Shown here: in pieces, positions 45,468-53,229 of the stretch
Position numbering within the stretch: the stretch's first letter is position 1
Layout of the letters: every line of letters begins with the position of its first letter
Origin: G963702155 sp963702155
Lineage (GTDB): Bacteria > Pseudomonadota > Alphaproteobacteria > Micavibrionales > Micavibrionaceae
NCBI GenBank assembly: GCA_963702155.1
Contig: OY969717.1
Span: 496,001-560,000, forward strand
Direction: 5' to 3'
DNA: 64,000 nt
Notes under the pieces: model-generated
The model's database searches: none
What the model saw: only the letters and a program-made list of their open reading frames with translations
Told to the model about the DNA's origin: nothing
Translations under genes and position numbers: made by a program

Positions 45468-45863
45468 TTAGGCTGGCCCCATATTTGAAGGGTGATGATT
45501 TTGTTTCGTCTCACCAAAAACAAAAGAATGAACCGTTTGCAGTTCACTTTGTATTTTTTCAAAACGCGTTTCATCAATATCTTTGAATTCAGGCTTGTAT
45601 TCGTCAGGGACGGAATATAAATAAGATTGATAATCTTCAAAAGTCATCATGTTTATAAGCACGGTCATACGATGAAAATCATCTCTAGGTCCTGAACCAG
45701 CTTCAAATAATCTTTGCTTAATACGATCAATATCATCGTCATCAACGCCATACCGATCTTCAGAAATTTTCGAAAGCTCTAAAAGCATTGCAAGGTGTTT
45801 GAGGTCTTGGTACTCAGTATCAAGATAGACTTTTTCACCTTCAATTTTTTGAAGTTTAATCAT
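45468..45863 (-). CDS. Acidic 131-aa protein at the head of the effector-like cassette
   Basis: 131 residues, strongly acidic (YGVDDDDIDRIKQRLFEAGS, DEYKPEFKDIDETRFEKI). It is soluble and mostly helical, with no membrane segment and one Gly-Pro rich loop. Its stop lies 26 bases before the ATG of the large gene, so it is first in a three-gene operon. Position and charge fit an immunity protein or chaperone for the basic module next to it, but no homologue is recognised and this remains inference. Confidence 0.55.
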   Translation of the reverse strand: MIKLQKIEGEKVYLDTEYQDLKHLAMLLELSKISEDRYGVDDDDIDRIKQRLFEAGSGPRDDFHRMTVLINMMTFEDYQSYLYSVPDEYKPEFKDIDETRFEKIQSELQTVHSFVFGETKQNHHPSNMGPA

Positions 45864-45933
45864 TTTTAAATTTCACACCCTTATCATTTCCATATATTTT
45901 AGCGAAAGATTCCCACTTTGGCAAATAAAAAGT

Positions 45934-47772
45934 CTAATTTTCATCAAATAAATCAACCAATTCACCAATTAACGCCTGCGCCAGCTGGTCAACATCCGCA
46001 ATAGTAATCGCATGCTTATAATACCGCGTTACATCATGCCCGATACCAATAGCAAGCAATTCGATAGGTGATTTTTGCTCAATCCATAATATAACATTGC
46101 GCAAATCCATCTCCAGATAGTTCGCCGGATTAACCGAAAGCGTAGAGTCATCAACCGGCGCGCCATCAGATATAACCATCAAAATTTTCCGCGCTTCCGG
46201 CCTGCGCGAAATCCTGTTATGCGCCCATACTAGGGCTTCCCCATCAATATTTTCTTTTAACAAACCCTCTTTTAACATCAAACCAATATTCTTGCGCGCT
46301 CGCCTCATCGGCGTATCTGCGCCCTTATATATGATATGACGCAAATCATTAAGGCGGCCGGGTTTTTGGGGGCGCCCATTTTGCGTCCATAAATCCCTGG
46401 CTTTTCCGCCTTTCCACGCCCGCGTTGTAAAGCCGAGTATTTCGGTTTTAACACCGACACGCTCTAATGTACGTGCAATAAGATCAGTTGTAATCGCCGC
46501 AGTTGCAATTGGTCGCCCGCGCATAGAGCCTGAATTATCAATCAAAAGACTAACCGTCGTATCCCTAAAAGGCATATCTTTTTCTTGTTTAAACGTTAGG
46601 GGAACATTCGGGTTTGCAATAATCCGCGAGAGCCGCGCCGTATCAAGAATGCCTTCCTCCATATCAAACTGCCAGGTGCGTTGCTGTTGTGCCATAACCT
46701 TTCGTTGTAAACGATTGGCTAGCTTTGCAATTAAAGATTGGTGTTTGCTTAAATGTTGATCCAGTAATTTACGAAGCCGCACCAACTCAAAGTAATCGGC
46801 TAAATCACCGGCCTCAACTTCTTCATCAAATTGTGTTGTATAGGCCGTATAAAAACCCTCAGGCCCTGGAATATATCCGCGCCGCCCATCCGGCAACATG
46901 CGCGCCGACATTTCGCCCTGACCGCCTTCTTGATTGTCTACATTGCTGTCCTGCATCTCCCCTTCGTAGGATTTGTCTGTTTCTTCAGTCTCCCCATCAT
47001 TAAAATCCCCGCCTTGTGCCGGTTCATTTTGTGGATATTGCGTATCCTCATCTTGCGGAAAATCCTCTTGTTCTGCATGATTAGCCTCATCTGGATTTTC
47101 AATATCCGCATTATCCGGCAAATCGGTAGCATCATCAGAAGCACTATCTTCACCGCTCATCTCAATTGCGCGCATAAATTGTCTGGCCTTTACGGCAAAT
47201 TCTTTTTGATCTGTTAGTGCGTTTTTAAGACCCAAGAACGCTTTATCTCCTAAATGCTCGCTGATAAAGGGCATCCATAAATCCAGAACATTTTGCGTAT
47301 CTTGATGACGCTTTTCCTCGCTAAAAATACAGCGCGCTAATATATACATCGCTTCTTCTGCCGGAATATCGGATCGTACGCGCGCCGCACCAAAACCTTG
47401 CGATATGCAATATTCTTTCATAACTTGTGCAAGGTTACCTTTGACTCCGCGCATCTTTATGCCGCCAAGCGCTTCATATCTCGCCCGCTCAAGCGCGTTG
47501 AAAACACCGCGCGCCTCAATATCTTTTGGCGTATATCGCCTATGTGCAAGCGGATCATGTTCCGCCAGATAAAGCGCATGCGTGTCCGCACACCCGCGCG
47601 AGTAAGTCAATTCACCTATTGAAGACGGAAGGGGCAGGGTGCGTGCGCTGGGTTCGGGTATACTTAAAGCAGGATTACGCTTTTTATACCGCGGCGTATA
47701 TTCTTTGCGTCCTGCAATTGTACGCAAAACACCTGTGGTAACTTGTTCATATGTTTCCGAATCTTCTATCAT
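45934..47772 (-). CDS. cobT: Cobaltochelatase-like subunit CobT
   Basis: CobT is the large subunit that pairs with the AAA+ CobS in the aerobic cobalamin cobaltochelatase. The 612-residue protein has an N-terminal domain (residues 1-200), an acidic low-complexity linker of about 100 residues (Asp/Glu/Gln-rich), and a C-terminal von Willebrand A domain with the MIDAS motif SLLIDNSGSMRG. The tail ends AQALIGELVDLFDEN. No cobN or other cobalamin genes lie in the window. Many alphaproteobacteria keep cobS/cobT outside cob operons, and the role there may be broader. Confidence 0.92.
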   Translation of the reverse strand: MIEDSETYEQVTTGVLRTIAGRKEYTPRYKKRNPALSIPEPSARTLPLPSSIGELTYSRGCADTHALYLAEHDPLAHRRYTPKDIEARGVFNALERARYEALGGIKMRGVKGNLAQVMKEYCISQGFGAARVRSDIPAEEAMYILARCIFSEEKRHQDTQNVLDLWMPFISEHLGDKAFLGLKNALTDQKEFAVKARQFMRAIEMSGEDSASDDATDLPDNADIENPDEANHAEQEDFPQDEDTQYPQNEPAQGGDFNDGETEETDKSYEGEMQDSNVDNQEGGQGEMSARMLPDGRRGYIPGPEGFYTAYTTQFDEEVEAGDLADYFELVRLRKLLDQHLSKHQSLIAKLANRLQRKVMAQQQRTWQFDMEEGILDTARLSRIIANPNVPLTFKQEKDMPFRDTTVSLLIDNSGSMRGRPIATAAITTDLIARTLERVGVKTEILGFTTRAWKGGKARDLWTQNGRPQKPGRLNDLRHIIYKGADTPMRRARKNIGLMLKEGLLKENIDGEALVWAHNRISRRPEARKILMVISDGAPVDDSTLSVNPANYLEMDLRNVILWIEQKSPIELLAIGIGHDVTRYYKHAITIADVDQLAQALIGELVDLFDEN

Positions 47773-47876
47773 AAATTTATATTATTCTTTCCCATTTTGG
47801 GATATGGTGTAAATTATAAGTAAAAATTTAGAGTATATGTTTAAATCATCAATCTCAAAAAGAAAGCGCAAATAAT

Positions 47877-48251
47877 ATGGCATTAAGAAAAATTCTCGCT
47901 CTTGCAGTTGGGGTTGTTATAGTTGCGAATACAACATGTGAAACAACTGGTGAAACGGCCAGCAACATTGATGATAAAATAAAAGATAAAAATGTTAACC
48001 TCGGTGATACGACACAACATAAATTTATTGATAATATGGTTGAAAATATTTTTGATGCTTTCAAAACGGCAACTAAGGCTGTTACAAGAGAGAGTAAAGA
48101 AGCGCTTGAAGAACTATCGGAAGAAGTCCAAGACCAGCAACAAAACCCAAGGCTAAAATACCCGCTTGAAAAGGTGCCACCTACTCCCGATGGTTATAAA
48201 TATTTACCGCCGGGGTCAAATTATATAGATACAACAAAAGACTTGAATTAA
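47877..48251 (+). CDS. Small exported protein between cobS and cobT
   Basis: 124 residues on the strand opposite to both cob genes. The N-terminus KILALAVGVVIVANTTCET is a signal with a cysteine at position 21, but the lipobox is poor (NTTC). The mature part is charged and helical (FDAFKTATKAVTRESKEALEELSEEV), then Pro-rich (KVPPTPDGYKYLPPGSNY). It ends ten bases from the convergent cobS stop. Function is unknown. Confidence 0.55.
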   Translation: MALRKILALAVGVVIVANTTCETTGETASNIDDKIKDKNVNLGDTTQHKFIDNMVENIFDAFKTATKAVTRESKEALEELSEEVQDQQQNPRLKYPLEKVPPTPDGYKYLPPGSNYIDTTKDLN

Positions 48252-48260
48252 ATCGCTAAC

Positions 48261-49310
48261 TCAACGCACCGCGACATTACGGATAGCACTCTGTGGCAAT
48301 TCTGCATCAAAGCACCGTTGGTAAAGCTCCGCAATAAGAGGGCGTTCAGCCTCATCACATTTATTTAAAAATGATAGCTGAAATGCCAAATCGCGATCCT
48401 CAAAAATTTTATTATTCTCGATCCAGCTTAAAACGGTGCGCGGCGACATTAAGGTAGATAAATCACCGTTGATAAACCCTTCACGCGTAAGGTCTGCCAT
48501 TCTGACCATTTTATCAATCATATCCTTGCCCTCATCATTATTCAGCTCTGGAAACTTGGCTAACATGATGTTCATCTCATCATCATGTGCAAGATAATTG
48601 AGCGTAACAACAACATTCCATCGGTCCATCTGCCCTTGGTTAATCTGCTGCGTTCCATGATAAAGACCGGTTGCATCCCCCAGTCCAATTGTATTGGTAG
48701 TTGCAAATAAACGAAATGCCGGATGCGGACGGATCACCATATTTTGATCGAGCAAAGTCAAACGCCCTTCGGCCTCCAATACGCGTTGAATAACAAACAT
48801 AACATCGGGCCGGCCGGCATCATATTCATCAAAAACAAGCGCAACCGGATTTTGAATAGACCACGGCAACAATCCCTCTTTCCATTGCGTAATTTGCTTG
48901 CCTTCTTGCAAAACAATGGTTTCCTTACCGATCAAATCTACGCGGCTGACATGAGAATCAAGGTTAATCCGTACACATGGCCAATTTAATCGCGCGGCTA
49001 CCTGCTCAATATGTGTAGATTTACCTGTGCCGTGGAAGCCTTGTATCATAACCCTGCGGTTGTGGGTGAAGCCTGCTAATATGGCAAGTGTAGTATCATG
49101 ATCAAATTGATAAGTCGGGTCGATCTTTGGCACATTGGCCGTATCTTCGGAAAAACCCGGTACTTCCCAATCAATATCAAGGCCAAACACATCACGCACG
49201 TTATATTTCATATCCGGTATAGAGGTATATTTCCCCTCTTTAGCTTTAATAGTCGTAATATTGAACGACATACCCGATGTTTCTTTTTGCTTATTCAGCT
49301 CTTCAACCAT
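48261..49310 (-). CDS. cobS: Cobaltochelatase-like AAA+ subunit CobS
   Basis: CobS is an AAA+ ATPase. The 349-residue protein has Walker A GFHGTGKSTHIEQVA, Walker B NPVALVFDEYDAGRPDVM, sensor-1 FRLFATTNTIGLGD and the arginine-finger helix QGQMDRWNVV. With CobT it forms the ATPase part of a metal chelatase. It lies 54 bases below the J-domain gene. The bolA gene next to it is divergent. Confidence 0.93.
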   Translation of the reverse strand: MVEELNKQKETSGMSFNITTIKAKEGKYTSIPDMKYNVRDVFGLDIDWEVPGFSEDTANVPKIDPTYQFDHDTTLAILAGFTHNRRVMIQGFHGTGKSTHIEQVAARLNWPCVRINLDSHVSRVDLIGKETIVLQEGKQITQWKEGLLPWSIQNPVALVFDEYDAGRPDVMFVIQRVLEAEGRLTLLDQNMVIRPHPAFRLFATTNTIGLGDATGLYHGTQQINQGQMDRWNVVVTLNYLAHDDEMNIMLAKFPELNNDEGKDMIDKMVRMADLTREGFINGDLSTLMSPRTVLSWIENNKIFEDRDLAFQLSFLNKCDEAERPLIAELYQRCFDAELPQSAIRNVAVR

Positions 49311-49364
49311 TATAAATCATAGTCCTTGAATTTAATGTGATGCTTATTAAAAATTATATAAGGA

Positions 49365-49985
49365 TTAGTATCGATCCGGCAATTTATCAAACTGCGTATA
49401 CGCAACCTTTAAGATGGTATACGCCATATTCACCTCTTTGAGAAGGTCCTCTGATTTTTTACACCCGCCATTAAGATCAGGATGATGCTTTTTCACAAGC
49501 TTTTTATAACGAATTTTGATTTCATCAAGTTGCACTGGCGGCTCGAGCCCCATTACGGCAAGCGCTTCATGCTCGGGGGTATGTGCAGGAATATGTGTGT
49601 ACCGCCTTTGCTCATCGCGTTTTTCTTTCTCAAAATCCGGATCTTTTTCGCTAAAACTATAAGACTGCCAAGCTTTACGCTTTAAATGCTCTTCTGCACG
49701 GCGCGCATTATCGGCCTTCCATGTTGGGCGATCACCGTAAAAGCTTTTATGTACATGATCCTCAACTTCACTATCCGACATGCCGGAAAAGAAATTCCAG
49801 GATTTGTTATAATCGCGCACATGTTCTATACAAAAATGATAATATTCATTTAGACCGCGATGTTTGGGCGCTTTATGCTCTGCCTCTTCCCCGCACCCTG
49901 GCATATCACAGTGCTTCTCAACCTCTTTACGATCAGTTGAAAAATCAAATTCCGCTGAATTTGGCTTTAAATTAATTCTGGGCAT
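49365..49985 (-). CDS. J-domain protein with N-terminal Cys/His cluster
   Basis: 206 residues. The C-terminal J domain has EALAVMGLEPPVQLDEIKIR and the HPD motif in KKHHPDLNGG, so it should stimulate a DnaK-type ATPase. The N-terminal half has EKHCDMPGCGEEAEHKAPKH and FCIEHVRDYN, a C-x4-C...H-x2-C-like pattern that could bind zinc. This is the alphaproteobacterial DnaJ-like protein found beside cobS and bolA; its client is unknown. Confidence 0.85.
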   Translation of the reverse strand: MPRINLKPNSAEFDFSTDRKEVEKHCDMPGCGEEAEHKAPKHRGLNEYYHFCIEHVRDYNKSWNFFSGMSDSEVEDHVHKSFYGDRPTWKADNARRAEEHLKRKAWQSYSFSEKDPDFEKEKRDEQRRYTHIPAHTPEHEALAVMGLEPPVQLDEIKIRYKKLVKKHHPDLNGGCKKSEDLLKEVNMAYTILKVAYTQFDKLPDRY

Positions 49986-50132
49986 AATTCTTGTGCGTGC
50001 CTATATGATTAAAAAATATCAACATAATTATTTGTTATTATACCAAAATGACATAGGCTTTGTCTCGTCTTTCGTAAAGGAAAGAAAGGGATTTTTTAAA
50101 TAAAACCTCCAAATGTATATAAAAGGAAAAAA

Positions 50133-50384
50133 ATGGAAGAAGAAATAAAAAAGCGCTTAAATGCCGCATATGCCCCACATACTTTAGATGTAATTAACGA
50201 AAGCAATCTTCACGCCGGACATGCTGGCGACAACGGAACTGGCGAAAGTCACTTTAAACTTATAATTGCATCAAAGGCTTTTGAAGGTAAATCACGCGTA
50301 CAATCTCATAAAATGATATATAATGCCCTTAATGATCTATTTGATAAGAGTTTGCATGCGCTATCAATTGAAATAAAATTTTAA
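50133..50384 (+). CDS. bolA: BolA-family protein
   Basis: 83 residues. KKRLNAAYAPHTLDVINESN begins a BolA fold, with the conserved His in ESHFKLIIASKAFEGKSRVQ and the closing HKMIYNALNDLF. BolA proteins partner with monothiol glutaredoxins in iron-sulfur homeostasis. It is divergent from the J-domain gene, and AAAGG lies seven bases before the start. Confidence 0.93.
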   Translation: MEEEIKKRLNAAYAPHTLDVINESNLHAGHAGDNGTGESHFKLIIASKAFEGKSRVQSHKMIYNALNDLFDKSLHALSIEIKF

Positions 50385-50497
50385 AAAACAAAAACGCACT
50401 TATAACAAATTTAAATAAATATACACCAATAGGTTGTAATTATATTTTTGTTCTCTATACTTTTGAATAGATAATATTTCAAAAGGGGGAAGTTATT

Positions 50498-50980
50498 ATG
50501 GTACAAACTCAAAAAAGTTTTCAGGAAGAACCAGAAAATAAAACAAGTTTAATTAGTAAAAATATAACCGTGTCAGGTCGCAGAACATCTGTCCGTTTAG
50601 AGCCTGAAATGTGGAAATCATTAGAAGAAATTGCTAAACGTGAAAGATGCAGTATTCATGATATTTGCACATTAATTTATAGATGCAAAAAAGATAACTC
50701 GTCACTCACCGCATCCATTCGTGTGTTTTTGATGCTGTATTATCGTTCGGCCTCGACTGAGCAGGGTCATAACCAGGCCGGACATGGCAATTTTCAAAAT
50801 ATGAAGAGCCGCGCAGATAAAATTATTGCTCGTAGAAAATCTTTGGAGAATACGGCAAACCAAGTCGATTTGTATCCCGTCATCAATAAAAAGCCAGTCG
50901 GTTCCAAAAATACGGCGTCTAACAAATTTGCATATAATAAAAGTCAGCAAAGTCAGAGTGATACAAGAGTTGCATATTAA
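50498..50980 (+). CDS. Ribbon-helix-helix domain protein (RHH_4-like)
   Basis: 160 residues. The centre, VSGRRTSVRLEPEMWKSLEEI followed by SIHDICTLIYRCKK and LTASIRVFLMLYYRSA, matches the ribbon-helix-helix fold of PF13467 type, common in alphaproteobacteria. The strand residues R, T and S, V would contact DNA. The C-terminal 70 residues are basic and disordered. It is monocistronic, with GGGGGAAG ten bases before the start. Confidence 0.8.
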   Translation: MVQTQKSFQEEPENKTSLISKNITVSGRRTSVRLEPEMWKSLEEIAKRERCSIHDICTLIYRCKKDNSSLTASIRVFLMLYYRSASTEQGHNQAGHGNFQNMKSRADKIIARRKSLENTANQVDLYPVINKKPVGSKNTASNKFAYNKSQQSQSDTRVAY

Positions 50981-51000
50981 AAAACGACGTAAAGTTTTTT
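50979..51000. terminator. Bidirectional terminator after the RHH gene and accA
   Basis: AAAAAAC, an eight-base loop, then GTTTTTT. It overlaps the stop of the plus-strand RHH gene and lies 42 bases after the accA stop on minus. The stem is almost all A-T, so it is weak but correctly placed. Confidence 0.6.
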
Positions 51001-51042
51001 AATAATTCAAAATTGAGTCACTAAACGGTATTTGAATTAATA

Positions 51043-51984
51043 CTACTGTCCAAAAGCCAAAAACTTGTCACGGCGATTTTGTATAATGTTGCGCGAGTCC
51101 CATGGCGTTAACTCATTGAGGGCGTTTTCAATATAACGGCCAACACGTTCTATGGTTTTGTCTTTATGTCGATGCGCGCCGCCTAACGGCTCTTTGATAA
51201 TGCCGTCTATAAGGTCTAGCTCAAGCAAATCTTGCGCGGTAAGTTTTAGCGCTGCCGCCGCATCTGCCGCATGATCACCACTCCGCCACAATATGGAGGC
51301 ACACCCTTCAGGGGAAATTACGGAATAAATTGAATGTTCAAGCATAAATATTCTATCCGCCACGGCAATCGCAACCGCGCCGCCCGAACCACCTTCTCCG
51401 ATTACTACCGATATGATGGGAATACGCGCCCTTAAAAAGGATTCAATTGAGCGTGCGATAGCTTCCGACTGGCCGCGCTCCTCCGCGCCTTTACCTGGGT
51501 ATGCGCCCGCAGTATCGACAAACGTAATTACCGGCATTTGAAAACGATCCGCCATAGCGATAAGACGCTGTGCTTTTCTATACCCTTCTGGGCGTACCAT
51601 GCCAAAATTATGTTTGATACGGCTCTCCGTATCATGTCCTTTTTCTTGGCCTAGAATAACGCAAGGCTCTCCATTAAATCGCCCTATACCACTAACTAAT
51701 GCATGATCTTCCGCAAAGGCGCGATCGCCGGCTAAGGGAGTAAATTCGGTAATAAGTCCCTTAACGTAATCTTTGCAATGTGGGCGCTCTTGATGGCGTG
51801 CAACTTGAACCTTTTGGGCCGGCGTAAGCTTGCCGTAGGTTGCTTTAAGCAGACGGTTGGCTTTATTCTGCATCTTGGAGATTTCATCTGCAATATTAAC
51901 GCCATTATTGCTACTGACATGGCGCAATTCTGCTATTTTACCTTCAAGCTCCAAAACAGGCTTTTCAAAATCAAGTTGGCTCAT
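51043..51984 (-). CDS. accA: Acetyl-CoA carboxylase carboxyltransferase subunit alpha
   Basis: AccA forms the carboxyltransferase with AccD in fatty-acid synthesis. The 313-residue protein starts MSQLDFEKPVLELEGKIAEL and has RHQERPHCKDYVKGL, VITFVDTAGAYPGKGAEERGQ and VIGEGGSGGAVAIAVADRI, then SVISPEGCASILWRSGDHA. It is on the minus strand below xerD, with a 222-base gap that holds a hairpin. Confidence 0.96.
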   Translation of the reverse strand: MSQLDFEKPVLELEGKIAELRHVSSNNGVNIADEISKMQNKANRLLKATYGKLTPAQKVQVARHQERPHCKDYVKGLITEFTPLAGDRAFAEDHALVSGIGRFNGEPCVILGQEKGHDTESRIKHNFGMVRPEGYRKAQRLIAMADRFQMPVITFVDTAGAYPGKGAEERGQSEAIARSIESFLRARIPIISVVIGEGGSGGAVAIAVADRIFMLEHSIYSVISPEGCASILWRSGDHAADAAAALKLTAQDLLELDLIDGIIKEPLGGAHRHKDKTIERVGRYIENALNELTPWDSRNIIQNRRDKFLAFGQ

Positions 51985-52135
51985 TTACAACATCCTTCTA
52001 TTTAATAATGTTTTTATATATGGCGCGTATCTCAATACGTTAAAACCGACAAATATATATTATGTTCTATTCGAAATATTGAATAACACCGCTCAATAGA
52101 ACTATTGGATTTATCAAAAGATACACCGATATAGC

Positions 52136-52177
52136 AGATAAGGCAGACCCGTTCAATAAACGATGCCTGCCCTATCT
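52136..52177. other. Long imperfect inverted repeat between xerD and accA
   Basis: AGATAAGGCAG and CTGCCCTATCT pair 10 of 11 bases (the other is an A/C clash on one strand, a G/U wobble on the other) over a 20-base loop. No T-run follows. It may be an attenuator, an RNA processing site, or an operator for accA. The rest of the 222-base gap (51985-52206) shows no supported gene. Confidence 0.4.
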
Positions 52178-52206
52178 ATATTAATGTAAATAAAAATAAC
52201 TATGAA

Positions 52207-53208
52207 TTACTTTTTGGTACCAGATTTGCTGGTCTTTGAAAGTGGGTGCTTCTCTTCAATCGTTTTCTTCGCCTGATCGCTCATAATGTGCGTATAGACT
52301 TGCGTCGTTGCAATATCAGCATGACCAAGCATTTTCTGAACAGAGCGCAAGTCTGCGCCGTTATTAAGCAGATGTGTCGCAAAAGCATGTCGTAAAACAT
52401 GCGGGCTAACACGGCTTTCATCAACTTCGGCATCACGCGCCAAATCTTTCAAAAGCTGCGCAAAACGCTGACGGGTCAAATGACCGCTTGTTGATGTTCT
52501 GGACGGAAAAACCCATTTTTCTTGCGCGGTTTTGTTTTCTGATCCAATAAACTTCTTTCTCGCATCCATATAAGTATTCATCGCCTTTTGAGCTGGATTG
52601 GAAAGGGGTACAACGCGCTCGCGTCCGGCTTTACCCGCGATGGTTAAAAACTCCTCATTACTGCCGATCGCAGCCATGGGCAATCCTACAAGTTCTGATA
52701 CACGCAAACCGGTTGCGTAAAGCATTTCAAGTAGACAAACCAAACGCACACTTTCCGGTGTACCGGGCTCGCCGGCTGTTTTAATAAGCTGTGAAACTTC
52801 TGCTTCACTCAAGGTTTTGGGAAGAGTGCGGCCTTGCTTCGGGCTTTCAATAGTTGTTGTAGGATCATCTTGCCGTTTTTCTTCAGAAACCAAAAAGCGG
52901 TAAAACTGACGTAAAGCTGATAAACGGCGTGCAATAGTACGCACGGCGATTTTGTCACTAGTCGAACTTTTGGTGTTTTTCTTTTGCGACAAATCCTTCA
53001 AATAATCTTTAAGCTGCTGTGTATTAGCCTTATCAATCTCGGTGTTCTTCTGAGCGCGAAGATAAAGACTGACATCGGCAAGATCACGCCAATAGGCTTG
53101 TCTGGTGTTATATGCTGCGCCCCGTTCTGACGTAAGCATATCTAAGAAAGCATCCACTGAAGGGTGCAAATCTGGTTTGGGCATTGCTGGGCGGCCTGGA
53201 CGTGCCAT
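52207..53208 (-). CDS. xerD: Tyrosine recombinase XerD
   Basis: XerD resolves chromosome dimers at dif with XerC. The 333-residue protein has an N-terminal SAM-like domain and catalytic residues R in ATGLRVSELVGL, K in GKAGRERVVP, HxxR in HVLRHAFATHLL, H in LGHADIATTQ and the nucleophile Y in QVYTHI. It is of chromosomal type rather than phage integrase, judging by neighbours. Its tail is Lys/Ser-rich. Confidence 0.92.
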   Translation of the reverse strand: MARPGRPAMPKPDLHPSVDAFLDMLTSERGAAYNTRQAYWRDLADVSLYLRAQKNTEIDKANTQQLKDYLKDLSQKKNTKSSTSDKIAVRTIARRLSALRQFYRFLVSEEKRQDDPTTTIESPKQGRTLPKTLSEAEVSQLIKTAGEPGTPESVRLVCLLEMLYATGLRVSELVGLPMAAIGSNEEFLTIAGKAGRERVVPLSNPAQKAMNTYMDARKKFIGSENKTAQEKWVFPSRTSTSGHLTRQRFAQLLKDLARDAEVDESRVSPHVLRHAFATHLLNNGADLRSVQKMLGHADIATTQVYTHIMSDQAKKTIEEKHPLSKTSKSGTKK

Positions 53209-53229
53209 TATATCTCTCCTTTGAGTTTT

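Noticed and set aside
46390..47220. Open frames opposite and beside cobT
   Set aside because: They are shadows of the cobT frame, produced by its acidic low-complexity linker.
45934..49310. cobST as proof of cobalamin synthesis in this organism
   Set aside because: No other cobalamin gene is in the window, and cobST occurs alone in many alphaproteobacteria.
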